64,000 nt of DNA from JANNPJ01 sp965200525 (lineage in GTDB: Bacteria; Actinomycetota; Actinomycetes; Actinomycetales; Kineosporiaceae). A program made the position numbers and the translations under genes. Within the stretch, counting starts at the first letter, position 1. The number at the start of each line of letters is the position of its first letter. The notes below the pieces were generated by a model, which was not told the DNA's origin, ran no database searches, and saw only the letters and a program-made list of their open reading frames with translations. This document shows, piece by piece, positions 53,696 to 62,278 of the stretch. Location of the stretch: positions 2,294,001 through 2,358,000 of the forward strand of contig OZ241368.1 of the NCBI GenBank assembly GCA_965200525.1, given 5' to 3'.

Positions 53696-54531
53696 CAGGA
53701 CGGCTCCTCGACGTCGGTGGCCGGGCCGGCCGGGCCGGTCAGGTGGGAGGCTGCCGGAACCCCTCCGGCCGGCAGACCCCCACCCGAGATGGAACGGCCG
53801 TCGTCGACGACCTCGCCGTCACGCAGGAAGACCACCCTGTCGGCCCAGGCCGCGTGCTGGGCGTCGTGGGTGACCAGCAGCCCGGCCGCCCCGGCGTCGA
53901 CCCGGGCCCGCAGCACCCGCATGATCGACTCGCCGGTCAGGGTGTCCAGGGCTCCGGTCGGCTCGTCGGCCAGCACCAGCCGGCGCGGGCCGACCAGGGC
54001 CCGGGCGATCGCCACCCGCTGCTGCTGGCCGCCGGACATCTCGTCCGGGAAGCGGTCGGCCAGGTCGGCCACACCGACCTCGGCCAACGCCTCGCGGGCC
54101 TCCTGCCGGGCCTGGCGCAGCCGGACGCCGTCCAGCTCTCGGGGCAGCATCACGTTCTCGATCGCGGTCAGGGCCGGAACCAGGTTGAGATCCTGGAACA
54201 CGTAACCGACGCTGCGCCGGCGCAACCGGGCCCGGGACTTGATCGACAGGCCGACGACGCTGACCCCGTCGATCACCACGTCACCGCTGGTCGGGACGTC
54301 GAGACCGCCGGCCACGTGGAGCAGGCTGGACTTGCCGGAGCCGGACGGACCCATCACCGCGACCAGCTCCCCGACCCGGACGTCGAGGCTCACCCCGCGC
54401 AGGGCGTGCACCGGGACGGCGGTACCGACCCCATGGGTGCGGGTGACGTTCTCCAGGCTGAGCAACAACGGCCGGTGCTGGGCCGGTTCGGGCCGGCCGT
54501 CGGGGTCGGTCTCGGTGCTGACGATGCTCAT
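53695..54531 (-). CDS. ABC transporter ATPase (MacB/LolD type)
   Basis: 278 residues. Walker A GPSGSGKSSLLHVAGGLD, Q-loop YVFQDLNLVPALTAIENVMLP, signature MSGGQQQRVAIARAL, Walker B LVLADEPTGALD and switch His LLVTHDAQHAAWADR. The C-terminal 40 residues are Gly/Pro-rich and outside the core. ATG 54531 overlaps the padR stop (ATGA). Powers the FtsX permease; substrate unknown, likely an antimicrobial or lipid. Confidence 0.93.
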   Translation of the reverse strand: MSIVSTETDPDGRPEPAQHRPLLLSLENVTRTHGVGTAVPVHALRGVSLDVRVGELVAVMGPSGSGKSSLLHVAGGLDVPTSGDVVIDGVSVVGLSIKSRARLRRRSVGYVFQDLNLVPALTAIENVMLPRELDGVRLRQARQEAREALAEVGVADLADRFPDEMSGGQQQRVAIARALVGPRRLVLADEPTGALDTLTGESIMRVLRARVDAGAAGLLVTHDAQHAAWADRVVFLRDGEVVDDGRSISGGGLPAGGVPAASHLTGPAGPATDVEEPS

Positions 54532-55082
54532 GGTCTGCTTCCCCCCTGGGATGTGGCGTCGGGCCGCCGGCTCAGCCGCTGCTCGACCAGGTCGAGCCAG
54601 CGGGCCTCGGCCTCGGTGGCGAAGATCAGGTTGTCCAGCACCAGCAGCCGGGCCAGGTCGGAGCCCTTGGCCGGCTCCGGCACCGAGCGCTTCTGCCGGG
54701 TGTACGACTGCAGCGCCCGCAGGGTCTCTCGACGCTGGTGCTGGATCACCGCGGCGACGTCGACCCCAGGCGCGGTGACCGCCATGGCCAGCTTGATCGC
54801 GACCTCGTCGCGGGCCGGCGCGTCGCGGTCGACCGGGGTGAACCACCAGCGCTCGACCTCGGCCCGGCCGGCCTCGGTCAGGTGGTAGACGACCGAGCCG
54901 TCGGCCTGCTTGCCGACCTCGTCGATCAGGCCGTCGCGCTGCAGCCGGGCCAGCGTGGTGTACACCTGCCCGATGTTGACCGGCCAGGTGCTGCCGGTGC
55001 GGAGCTCGAACTCCTGCCGGAGCTGGTAGCCGTAACGGTCCTGCTCGGCCAGCAGGGCGAGCAGGCTCTGACGAACGGACAA
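54528..55082 (-). CDS. PadR-family transcriptional regulator
   Basis: 184-residue repressor. N-terminal winged helix QSLLALLAEQDRYGYQLRQEFELRTGSTWPVNIGQVYTTLARLQRDGLI is the PadR signature; the C-terminal helical domain (about 90-165) mediates dimerisation. The start codon is TTG at 55082, the only in-frame choice, with GGGGGAGCA ahead. First gene of the exporter operon; two palindromic sites lie 38-78 bases upstream. Confidence 0.92.
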   Translation of the reverse strand: MSVRQSLLALLAEQDRYGYQLRQEFELRTGSTWPVNIGQVYTTLARLQRDGLIDEVGKQADGSVVYHLTEAGRAEVERWWFTPVDRDAPARDEVAIKLAMAVTAPGVDVAAVIQHQRRETLRALQSYTRQKRSVPEPAKGSDLARLLVLDNLIFATEAEARWLDLVEQRLSRRPDATSQGGSRP

Positions 55083-55119
55083 TGCTCCCCCTCACAACCG
55101 TCACTGCAGCTCACGCACT

Positions 55120-55134
55120 GCATACTCAGTATGC
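55120..55134. promoter_or_regulatory. PadR operator candidate 1
   Basis: GCATACT-C-AGTATGC, a perfect palindrome with 7-bp arms, 38 bases upstream of the padR start. A/T-rich amid GC-rich DNA. Confidence 0.65.
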
Positions 55135-55145
55135 CTAGCGGCAGG

Positions 55146-55160
55146 CTATACCGAGTATGC
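55146..55160. promoter_or_regulatory. PadR operator candidate 2
   Basis: CTATACCGAGTATGC, an imperfect copy of site 1 with its centre 26 bases further upstream, roughly two and a half helical turns. Confidence 0.5.
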
Positions 55161-55214
55161 AGCGGCCGGCAAGGTTCCCCCGAGGCAGGTCGACTTTCTG
55201 GGTCCGGTCCGGGC

Positions 55215-55287
55215 GACCGCAAAGGAGGATCAACCACCGAGCCGGGCGCCACCGCGGGCGCCGAGTGCGGGATCCTCCTCTGCGGTC
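55215..55287. repeat. Long hairpin element copy 2, downstream of aldehyde dehydrogenase
   Basis: Arms GACCGCAAAGGAGGATC (55215-55231) and GATCCTCCTCTGCGGTC (55271-55287) pair at 16 of 17 positions. The inner pair differs from copy 1 (18579-18653) on both arms, so pairing is kept. It ends seven bases from the dehydrogenase stop, as copy 1 does near purL. Confidence 0.8.
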
Positions 55288-55294
55288 GGTCAGA

Positions 55295-56719
55295 TCAGCG
55301 CGGCAGGGCGCTGGTGACCTGCTTGACCCGGGTGTAGTCGTCCAGGGCGAACAGGCTCAGGTCGTTGCCGTGCCCGGAGTGCTTGTAGCCGCCGTTGGGC
55401 AACTCGGCCGGCTGGATCAGGTGACAGTTGATCCAGACCTGGCCGAAGTCGAGATCGCTGCTCACCCGCAGCGCCGTCTCGTGGTCACGGGTCCAGACGC
55501 TGGCGGCCAGGCCGTAGGCCACGTCGTTGGCCAGCGTCAGCGCCTCGGCCTCGTCGGCGAACGACTGCACGGTGATCACCGGGCCGAAGATCTCGTTCTG
55601 GATGTGCTCGTCCTGCTGCCGCAACCCGGTGATCACGGTCGGCTGGACGAAGAAGCCGCCGTCACGACGGTCGGCCGCACCGCCGCAGCGGACCGAGGCG
55701 TGCTCGGGCACCCGGCCCAGGAAGCCGAGCACCCGCTCGAGCTGGGCCGCACTGTTCAGCGGGCCGATCTCGACGTCCTCGTCGGGCGGGCCGTAGGTGG
55801 TGCCCCGGACGGCCTCGACCAGCCGCTCGACGAAGGCGTCGTGGATCGACGCCTGCACCAGCACCCGGCAGCCGGCCGCGCAGTCCTGGCCGGCGTTGGT
55901 CAGCCCGGCGGCGGCGATCTTGGCCGCTGCGTCGTCCAGGTCGACGTCACCGAAGACCACCACCGGCGCCTTGCCGCCCAGCTCCAGGTGCACCCGCTTC
56001 AGGTCGGCGGCGGCCGACTTCGACACCTCCATGCCGGCCCGGGTGCTGCCGGTGACCGAGATCAGCGCCGGCACCGGGTGATCGACCAGGGCCCGGCCGG
56101 TGTCCCGGTCGCCCATCACGATGTTCAGCACGCCCGGCGGCAGGTGCTCGGCCGCGATCGAGCCGAGCATCGCCGTCGTCACCGGGGTCGAGTCCGCGGG
56201 CTTGAGCACCACGGTGTTGCCGGCCGCGAGCGCGGGGCCGAACTTCCAGACCGCCATCATCAGCGGGTAGTTCCAGGGCGCCACCTGGCCACACACGCCG
56301 ACCGGCTCGCGCCGCACCGAGGAGTCATAGCCGGCCTGGTACGACGCCGTGGCCAGGCCGGTCAGGTTGCGGGCGATGGTCGCCATGTACCGCAGGTGGT
56401 CGACGAGCATCGGGAACTCTTCGTCCCGCATCCATTTCAGCGGCTTGCCGGTGTTGCGGCTCTCCGCGGCGATGAACTCCTCGGCCCGGGCCTCGAGGGC
56501 GTCGGCGAACCGGAAGATGGCCAGGCTGCGCTCGGCCGGGGTGGTCCGCCGCCAGGTGACGAACGCGGCCGCGGCGGCTCGGCAGGCGGCATCCACGTCG
56601 TCCGGGCCCGAGTTCGGAGCCTGCACGTAGACCTGCCCGGTCGAGGGATCGACGATGTCCATCAGGGCCCCGGATCCGCTCGGCCGGTACGTGCCGTCGA
56701 TGAAGTTCTGCAGCGTCAT
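55295..56719 (-). CDS. Aldehyde dehydrogenase, gamma-aminobutyraldehyde type
   Basis: 474-residue NAD(P)-dependent dehydrogenase. Catalytic Cys in TNAGQDCAAGCRVLV, general base Glu in LELGGKAPVVVF, cofactor motif SVTGSTRAGMEVSKSAAADLKR and late EIFGPVITVQSF. The surrounding QDC (rather than QVC) and the WNYPLMMAVWKFGPALAAGN stretch match PuuC/PatD-type aminobutyraldehyde dehydrogenases, which turn 4-aminobutanal from putrescine into GABA. ATG 56719. It stands alone; potABCD and a class III aminotransferase elsewhere in the window could feed it. Confidence 0.9.
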   Translation of the reverse strand: MTLQNFIDGTYRPSGSGALMDIVDPSTGQVYVQAPNSGPDDVDAACRAAAAAFVTWRRTTPAERSLAIFRFADALEARAEEFIAAESRNTGKPLKWMRDEEFPMLVDHLRYMATIARNLTGLATASYQAGYDSSVRREPVGVCGQVAPWNYPLMMAVWKFGPALAAGNTVVLKPADSTPVTTAMLGSIAAEHLPPGVLNIVMGDRDTGRALVDHPVPALISVTGSTRAGMEVSKSAAADLKRVHLELGGKAPVVVFGDVDLDDAAAKIAAAGLTNAGQDCAAGCRVLVQASIHDAFVERLVEAVRGTTYGPPDEDVEIGPLNSAAQLERVLGFLGRVPEHASVRCGGAADRRDGGFFVQPTVITGLRQQDEHIQNEIFGPVITVQSFADEAEALTLANDVAYGLAASVWTRDHETALRVSSDLDFGQVWINCHLIQPAELPNGGYKHSGHGNDLSLFALDDYTRVKQVTSALPR

Positions 56720-56871
56720 GGCGGAAGCTTCGCATCCCCGGGTTACCGGTGCGGATCAGGTACAACGATCTGGCTGACCTGATTCGGTACCGGACCGGCT
56801 ACAGGACGGGCATTTCCGGCCAAACAGGAAAGGTCGGCCGTCAGACGTCGTTTCGTCCCGGGGGGAACCGG

Positions 56872-58674
56872 ATGCCACGCCTCACCAAGTCCTTGCTGCG
56901 CCATGCTCTTTCACGATCAGCGGCCGGTTCACCATCAGCGGCCCGTTCACGATCAAGGACGCGCGGGCGAACCCGGCCGGGCCGGCTGGCGGTGATCGTC
57001 CTGCCGCTGGCCCTGGCCGCAGGCCCGCTCGGCATCACCGCGGCCGGCGCCGCCACCCCGTCGTCGACCCCGGCCCCGAACCCGCCGGGCCCGAGCGTTC
57101 CCGCGCTGAACTGGACCAACTGCGGGGACACGTTCGAGTGCGCGACGGCCCGGGTCCCGTTGGACCACACCCGGCCCACCGGCCCGTCGATCACCATCGC
57201 CCTGACCCGGCTGCCGGCCTCCGACCCGGCGCACCGGATCGGGTCGCTGTTCATCAACCCCGGCGGCCCCGGCGGCTCCGGCACCGAACTGGTCCGGGCG
57301 GCGCCGTTCATCTACAGCGACCAGGTGCGGGCCCGGTTCGACGTCGTCGGCTTCGACCCGCGCTTTCTCGGGGCCAGCCGGCCCCTGGCCACCTGCGCCA
57401 CCGACCAGGAGTTCGTCGGCGCCTTCGGCCGGCTGCCGCTCTTCCCGATCACCAAGGACGACGAGCGGGCGATCGACCGGGCCTACAAGGACTACAACCG
57501 CAAGTGTGCCAAGCGCTCGCCGTTCCTGGCCTACGGCTCGACCGCCAACGTGGCCCGCGACCTGGACCTGCTCCGCCAGGCCGTCGGCGACCCGAAGCTC
57601 AACTACGCCGGCTACTCCTACGGGACGATGATCGGCCAGACCTACGCCGCGCTGTTCCCGGACAAGCTTCGTTCGATGACCCTGGACGGCGTGATCGACG
57701 CCCAGCTGTGGTCCACCGGCGCCCCGGGCCAGGAGGGCGTGCCGTTCAGTACCCGGCTGGGCAGCGCGGCCGGCAGCGACGACGCCTTCGCCCAGTTCAC
57801 CCGGCTGTGCGACGAGGCCGGGCCGGCGCAGTGCGGGCTGGCCGGCAGCATCGACGCCAAGACCAAGTTCGCCCAGCTGGCGGCGCGACTGAAGACCGAC
57901 CCGCTGGTGCTGCCGGACGACCAGGGCACGATCGACTACTCGGTGCTGGTCTCGGCCACTCTGAACGAGCTGTACCAGCCGCTGGACTGGGGCTGGTTCA
58001 GCGAGCAGCTGCAGACCCTGTACGACGTCGTGGTCAACGACGACGGCGACTTCGCCGTCCCGGCAGCCGGCCGGTCCGGAGCCAGAGCCGCCACCGCCGG
58101 CAGCAGCCCGGGCCTGGTCGCGGCCGAGGCCGTGGTCGCCAAGGCGCGGGCCGTCTCCTGGACCGCGCCTTTCGGGCCCAAGCCGTCCCCGGACGCCGAT
58201 CCCGGCCCTGGGCCCGGGCCCGCCTTCGACAACGATCAGGCCTTGTCGTTGTCGGTGGCCTGCAGCGACTCGCTCAACCCGCGCTCGGAGCACGCCTGGG
58301 CCAAGACCGGCGCCGAGCAGGACCAGCTGTACCCCTACTTCGGCCGGGCCTGGACCTGGCAGGGGGAAGGGTGCGCCACCTGGCAGTTGCCCGGCAACGG
58401 CGCCTACCTGGGCCCGTACGACCAGGCCACCTCGGCCCCGGTGCTGGTGGTCGGCAACCGGCACGACCCGGCCACCCCGTATCTCGGCGCCCGGACCGTG
58501 GCCGACCGGCTGCCCGGGGCCCGACTGCTCACCGTGAACGGCTACGGGCACACCTCGCTGGCGATGCCGAGCGCCTGCGCCACCGCCGTCTTCGACGCCT
58601 ACCTGATCGGCGGCACCCTGCCCGCGGTCGGCACCACCTGCGGCCAGGACGTCGCGCCCTTCACCCCGTACTGA
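56872..58674 (+). CDS. Secreted alpha/beta-hydrolase peptidase (tripeptidyl aminopeptidase-like)
   Basis: 600-residue exported hydrolase. The basic N-terminal segment with RSRTRGRTRPGRLAVIVLPLALAAGPLGITAAGAATP is a signal peptide. Oxyanion region LFINPGGPGGSG, nucleophile NYAGYSYGT (about residue 250), then a lid region with a Pro-rich insertion (GPKPSPDADPGPGPGPA, about 440-456) and the TAP-like C-terminal domain with acid/His in VVGNRHDPATPYLGAR and NGYGHTS. Related Streptomyces enzymes cleave tripeptides from extracellular proteins. ATG 56872 after GGGGGGAACCGG. A strong terminator follows. Confidence 0.9.
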   Translation: MPRLTKSLLRHALSRSAAGSPSAARSRSRTRGRTRPGRLAVIVLPLALAAGPLGITAAGAATPSSTPAPNPPGPSVPALNWTNCGDTFECATARVPLDHTRPTGPSITIALTRLPASDPAHRIGSLFINPGGPGGSGTELVRAAPFIYSDQVRARFDVVGFDPRFLGASRPLATCATDQEFVGAFGRLPLFPITKDDERAIDRAYKDYNRKCAKRSPFLAYGSTANVARDLDLLRQAVGDPKLNYAGYSYGTMIGQTYAALFPDKLRSMTLDGVIDAQLWSTGAPGQEGVPFSTRLGSAAGSDDAFAQFTRLCDEAGPAQCGLAGSIDAKTKFAQLAARLKTDPLVLPDDQGTIDYSVLVSATLNELYQPLDWGWFSEQLQTLYDVVVNDDGDFAVPAAGRSGARAATAGSSPGLVAAEAVVAKARAVSWTAPFGPKPSPDADPGPGPGPAFDNDQALSLSVACSDSLNPRSEHAWAKTGAEQDQLYPYFGRAWTWQGEGCATWQLPGNGAYLGPYDQATSAPVLVVGNRHDPATPYLGARTVADRLPGARLLTVNGYGHTSLAMPSACATAVFDAYLIGGTLPAVGTTCGQDVAPFTPY

Positions 58675-58695
58675 CGGGCCACTGACCAGCGCTTT

Positions 58696-58727
58696 CGGCC
58701 CGGCTCCCAGCCACGGGAGCCGGGCCG
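58696..58727. terminator. Bidirectional terminator hairpin
   Basis: CGGCCCGGCTCCC (58696-58708) and GGGAGCCGGGCCG (58715-58727) are perfect 13-bp arms with a 6-base loop, in the 59-bp gap between the convergent peptidase and TrmH genes. Confidence 0.8.
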
Positions 58728-58733
58728 ATCCGG

Positions 58734-59369
58734 TCAGGCGTGGGCCCGGACCCAGGCGTGCATCGCGATCGCGGCCGCGGCCCCGGCGTTGATCGAGCGG
58801 GTCGAGCCGAACTGGGCGATCGAGAGCATGGTCGAGCAGGCGGCCCGGGTCGGCTCGGACAGGCCCGGGCCTTCCTGGCCGAACACCAGCACGCACTCGC
58901 GCGGCAGCCGGGCGGTCTCCAGCGGGACGGCGCCGGGCAGGTTGTCGATCCCGAGCAGCGGCAGGCCGGCGGCGGTGGCCCACTCGACCAGGGCGTCGGC
59001 GTCCTCGTGATGGTGGATGTGCAGGTAGCGGTCGGTGACCATGGCCCCGCGGCGGTTCCAGCGGCGCCGGCCGACCACGTGCACACCGGCCGCGTTGAAC
59101 GCGTTCGCGGTCCGGACCACCGACCCGATGTTGAAGTCGTGCTCCCAGTTCTCGATGGCCACGTGAAACGGGTGCCGGCGGGCGTCGAGGTCGGCCACGA
59201 TCGCCTCGACCCGCCAGTACCGGAACTCGTCGACGACGTTGCGCCGGTCGCCGTCGGTGAGCAGTTCGGGGTCGTAGCGCTCGTCGTCCGGCCAGGGCCC
59301 GACCCACGGCCCGACCCCGACCGGGGCCCGCTCGAGCTGGGCCGGGCCGTCGTCCTGCGTGCTGGTCAT
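58734..59369 (-). CDS. TrmH/SpoU-family RNA 2'-O-methyltransferase
   Basis: 211-residue SPOUT-class enzyme that methylates ribose in tRNA or rRNA. Motif 1 IENWEHDFNIGSVVRTANAF, motif 2 LVFGQEGPGLSEPTRAACSTMLSIAQ, motif 3 GSTRSINAGAAAAIAMHAW. The N-terminal 60 residues are a variable extension. ATG 59369 has GAGGATC ahead; an in-frame start 18 bases further is weaker. The family member in M. tuberculosis lies near pyrE, as here. The exact nucleotide is unknown. Confidence 0.9.
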   Translation of the reverse strand: MTSTQDDGPAQLERAPVGVGPWVGPWPDDERYDPELLTDGDRRNVVDEFRYWRVEAIVADLDARRHPFHVAIENWEHDFNIGSVVRTANAFNAAGVHVVGRRRWNRRGAMVTDRYLHIHHHEDADALVEWATAAGLPLLGIDNLPGAVPLETARLPRECVLVFGQEGPGLSEPTRAACSTMLSIAQFGSTRSINAGAAAAIAMHAWVRAHA

Positions 59370-59463
59370 GACCCGATCCTCACCCATCCCGGACCGGCTC
59401 GAGCCCGGAGCTCGCTCAGACAGCGCTCAGGGAGCGTTCAACATCACCCCTTAGTCTGGGCCC

Positions 59464-60201
59464 GTGCTGACGACCGCGGTTCCCCTCGCCCTCGGCCCGG
59501 AGTGGCTGAACCCCGACACCATGATCTCCGACCTCGGGGGCGTGGCGCTCTGGGGCACCGCCCTGGTGATCTTCGCCGAGTGCGGTCTGCTGCTGGGGTT
59601 CTTCCTGCCCGGCGACTCGCTGCTGTTCACGGTGGGCCTGTTCATCGGGCGGGGCACGCTCGACCAGCCGCTCTGGCTGGCCTGCCTGGTGCTGACCGTG
59701 GCCGCGTTCGCCGGCAACGTGGTCGGGTACGAGATCGGCCGGTTCACCGGGCCGGCCATCTTCAACCGGGGCAACTCCAAGATCTTCAAGCAGGAGTACG
59801 TCGACAAGACGATGGACTTCTTCGAGCACTACGGGCCGCGAGCGATCGTGATGGCCCGGTTCGTGCCTATCGTGCGCACCTTCATCACCGTCACCGCCGG
59901 GGTCGGCCAGATGGACCGGCGCAAGTACCTCACCTACAGCGGGATCGGGGCGGTGCTCTGGGCCTGCGGAGTGACCATCCTGGGCCGGCTGCTGGGCAAG
60001 AACGAGTTCATCAAGGACCACATCGAGGGCGCCCTGCTGCTGGTGGTGCTGGTCTCGGTGATCCCGATGGTGATCGAGTACCTGCGGCACCGGTCGGCCG
60101 CCCGGCGTGATCCGGCCGCCCGAGCGGCCCGCGCGGCCGAGGCCGGCGACCCGGCGCCCACTCCCGGCCGGGGTCGTCACGCCGGTTCCGGCCCGGCCTG
60201 A
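59464..60201 (+). CDS. DedA-family membrane protein
   Basis: 245-residue protein with four to six helices. DedA signatures: ECGLLLGFFLPGDSLLFTVGLF, NVVGYEIGRFTGP, RFVPIVRTFITVTAGVGQMDRRKYL. DedA proteins help flip or recycle lipid carriers such as undecaprenyl phosphate (recent work) and support membrane homeostasis. The C-terminal 45 residues are Ala/Arg/Pro-rich. GTG 59464. First of two tandem DedA genes, 48 bases apart. Confidence 0.92.
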   Translation: MLTTAVPLALGPEWLNPDTMISDLGGVALWGTALVIFAECGLLLGFFLPGDSLLFTVGLFIGRGTLDQPLWLACLVLTVAAFAGNVVGYEIGRFTGPAIFNRGNSKIFKQEYVDKTMDFFEHYGPRAIVMARFVPIVRTFITVTAGVGQMDRRKYLTYSGIGAVLWACGVTILGRLLGKNEFIKDHIEGALLLVVLVSVIPMVIEYLRHRSAARRDPAARAARAAEAGDPAPTPGRGRHAGSGPA

Positions 60202-60249
60202 GATCTCGACCGCTGACGGCGCGGGCCGGGCTGACGGCAGACTGAGCCG

Positions 60250-60918
60250 GTGGCCCAGTGGTGGACGAACCTGACCGACCTCACCTCGATGACCACGGCC
60301 GGGGTCTACCTGGTGGTGGTCGTGCTCGTCTTCGTCGAGTCGGGCCTGCTGGTCGGATTCTTCCTGCCCGGCGACAGCGTGCTGTTCGCGGCCGGCCTGC
60401 TCAGCGCCGATCCGGACAGCGGCATCTCCCTGCCGGTGATGGCGAGCGCGGTGGCGGTCGCGGCCGTGGCCGGCGACGCGGTGGGGTACTGGAGCGGACG
60501 CCGGCTCGGCCGGCCCTGGCTGCTGCGCCGGGCCGGGCGGGCCGCGGCCCGGGTCGATCAGGCCGAGGCCTTCTACCGGCGCTGGGGCAGCCTGGCCGTG
60601 ATCATCGCCCGCTTCATCCCGTGGGTCCGCACGTTCACCCCGATCGTGGCCGGCGTCGCCCGGATGCCGTACCCGAGGTTCCTGGCCGCGAACGTGGTCG
60701 GGGCGCTGGTCTGGGGCTCGGGCCTGGTCGCGCTGGGCCGCGTGGCGGCGTCCAACCCGGCGATCAAGTGGGCGGCCTACGCCGTCGCCGCCCTGGCCGT
60801 CCTGACCTCCCTGCTCATCCCCCTGATCGCCCGAGCCCGGGTTCGGGGCCGAAGTGCGGGGAGCCCTGACCCTTTGGCTGGGTCAGAACTCCCCGGAAAT
60901 CACGCCGCTCAGGACTGA
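60250..60918 (+). CDS. DedA-family membrane protein, second copy
   Basis: 222 residues; ESGLLVGFFLPGDSVLFAAGLL, DAVGYWSGRRLGRPW and RFIPWVRTFTPIVAGVARMPYPRF show the same family with clear divergence from the first copy. GTG 60250. Its final ten bases overlap the convergent lemA gene, and a strong hairpin lies inside its 3' coding end. Confidence 0.9.
   Translation: MAQWWTNLTDLTSMTTAGVYLVVVVLVFVESGLLVGFFLPGDSVLFAAGLLSADPDSGISLPVMASAVAVAAVAGDAVGYWSGRRLGRPWLLRRAGRAAARVDQAEAFYRRWGSLAVIIARFIPWVRTFTPIVAGVARMPYPRFLAANVVGALVWGSGLVALGRVAASNPAIKWAAYAVAALAVLTSLLIPLIARARVRGRSAGSPDPLAGSELPGNHAAQD
60858..60894. terminator. Terminator hairpin within overlapping convergent 3' ends
   Basis: GGGGAG...CTGACCC (60858-60872) pairs with GGGTCAG...CTCCCC (60880-60894), with a small internal loop, inside the last codons of the second dedA gene and just past the lemA stop. 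Confidence 0.65.
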
Positions 60919-61565
60919 GGCGAGCCGTACTCGGGGGCGCCGGGCTCGGCCGGCGGGCGGGGGGTGTCGGTCGGTGCGGACGAACCGAAGGAGACGCCGG
61001 GGCCGGAGCCGAAGCTCACCTGGGGGGCCTGGCGGACCTGGGCGTTCTCGACCTCGAAGTAGTCGGCCTTCTCGAAGTGCCCGACCCCGGCCACGATGTT
61101 CGACGGGATCGACTCGACCTTGGTGTTCAGCTCGCGGACGTTGGCGTTGTAGAACCGCCGGCCGGCGGCGATCCGGTCCTCGGTGGCGCCGAGCTCGTTC
61201 TGCAGGGAGAGGAAGTTCTGGTTCGCCTTCAGATCGGGGTAGGCCTCGGAGATGGCCATCAGCCGGCCGAGGGCCTGGGACAGCTCGCCCTCCTGCTGGG
61301 CCTGCTGGGCCACCGACGCCCCGGGGGCGGTCGCCGCGGCCCGGGCCCGGACGACGGCGTCCAGGGTCTCGCGCTCGTGCGAGGCGTATCCCTTGACCGT
61401 CTCGACCAGGTTCGGGATCAGGTCGTGTCGGCGGGTCAGCTCGACGTCGATCTGCTTCCAGGCCTCCTGCACCTGGTTGCGCAGCCGGACCAGCCCGTTG
61501 TAGGTCAGCACGCCCCACAGCACGACCAGCACCACGATGACGAGCACCACGATGATCGCGATCAC
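60909..61565 (-). CDS. LemA-family protein
   Basis: 218 residues: one N-terminal membrane helix (IAIIVVLVIVVLVVLWGVLTYNGLV), then the long helical LemA core NQVQEAWKQIDVELTRRHDLIPNLVETVKGYASHERETLDAVV, EAYPDLKANQNFLSLQNEL and YNANVRELNTKVESIPSNIVAG, and a Pro/Gly/Ser tail. Function is poorly defined. GTG 61565 follows GGGAGAG. It converges on and overlaps the dedA gene. Confidence 0.92.
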   Translation of the reverse strand: MIAIIVVLVIVVLVVLWGVLTYNGLVRLRNQVQEAWKQIDVELTRRHDLIPNLVETVKGYASHERETLDAVVRARAAATAPGASVAQQAQQEGELSQALGRLMAISEAYPDLKANQNFLSLQNELGATEDRIAAGRRFYNANVRELNTKVESIPSNIVAGVGHFEKADYFEVENAQVRQAPQVSFGSGPGVSFGSSAPTDTPRPPAEPGAPEYGSPQS

Positions 61566-61690
61566 GTCGACTCTCCCTACCCGAAGACGTCCACTGCCGA
61601 TCAGCTGATCCGCACGGTTGCTGTGAGCCTAGACCGAAGCCGGTCAACCCCGGCAGATCACTCCAGGCCCAGTGCCGGTTCGGGGCAGGC

Positions 61691-62278
61691 TCAGGCCAGA
61701 CCGAGATCGGCCCGGTCGAAGGCCCAGCGGTAGGGCAGGCCGGCCGCGGCCACGGCTTCCCGGGCGCCGGTGTCCCGGTCGACGATCACGGCCACCCCGA
61801 CCACCTCGGCCCCGGCCTCGCGCAGCGCCTCGACCGCGGTGAGCACCGATCCCCCGGTGGTGGAGGTGTCCTCCAGGGCGACCACCTGCTTGCCGGCGAC
61901 GTCCGGGCCCTCGATCCGGCGCTGCAGGCCGTGCGCCTTGCCCTCCTTGCGGACGACGAACGCGTCCACCCGCCGGCCGGCGGCGGCGGCGTGCAGCACG
62001 GCCGCCGCGACCGGGTCGGCGCCGAGCGTGAGCCCGCCGACCGAGACGAAGTCCCAGTCGCCGATCAGGTCGAGCATCACCCGGCCGACCAGCGGCGCGG
62101 CGTCGGCGTCGAGCGTGATCCGGCGCAGGTCGACGTAGTAGTCGGCCTCGCGACCGCTGGAGAGGGTGACCTTTCCGTGCACCACCGCCCGCTCGCGAAT
62201 CAGGGCGGCCAGCGCCTCGCGGTCGGACCCACCGGCGGTGGCGGTCAGGGCGTCGTCAGCAGCAGTGAGGTCAGGCAC
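61691..62278 (-). CDS. pyrE: Orotate phosphoribosyltransferase (PyrE)
   Basis: Adds ribose phosphate from PRPP to orotate in pyrimidine synthesis. 195 residues: KVTLSSGREADYYVDLRRITLDADA near the start, VGGLTLGADPVAAAV, FVVRKEGKAHGLQRRIEG (flexible loop) and the PRPP motif VVALEDTSTTGGSVL. GTG 62278 overlaps the stop of the GGDEF-EAL gene by one base (TAGTG), so it may be co-translated with it. A 125-bp gap to lemA shows no further feature. Confidence 0.96.
   Translation of the reverse strand: MPDLTAADDALTATAGGSDREALAALIRERAVVHGKVTLSSGREADYYVDLRRITLDADAAPLVGRVMLDLIGDWDFVSVGGLTLGADPVAAAVLHAAAAGRRVDAFVVRKEGKAHGLQRRIEGPDVAGKQVVALEDTSTTGGSVLTAVEALREAGAEVVGVAVIVDRDTGAREAVAAAGLPYRWAFDRADLGLA

Noticed and set aside
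56953..59307. Minus-strand open frame of 784 codons over the peptidase and TrmH genes
   Set aside because: Spans two real genes in another frame and encodes Arg/Gly/Val-rich sequence without a domain.
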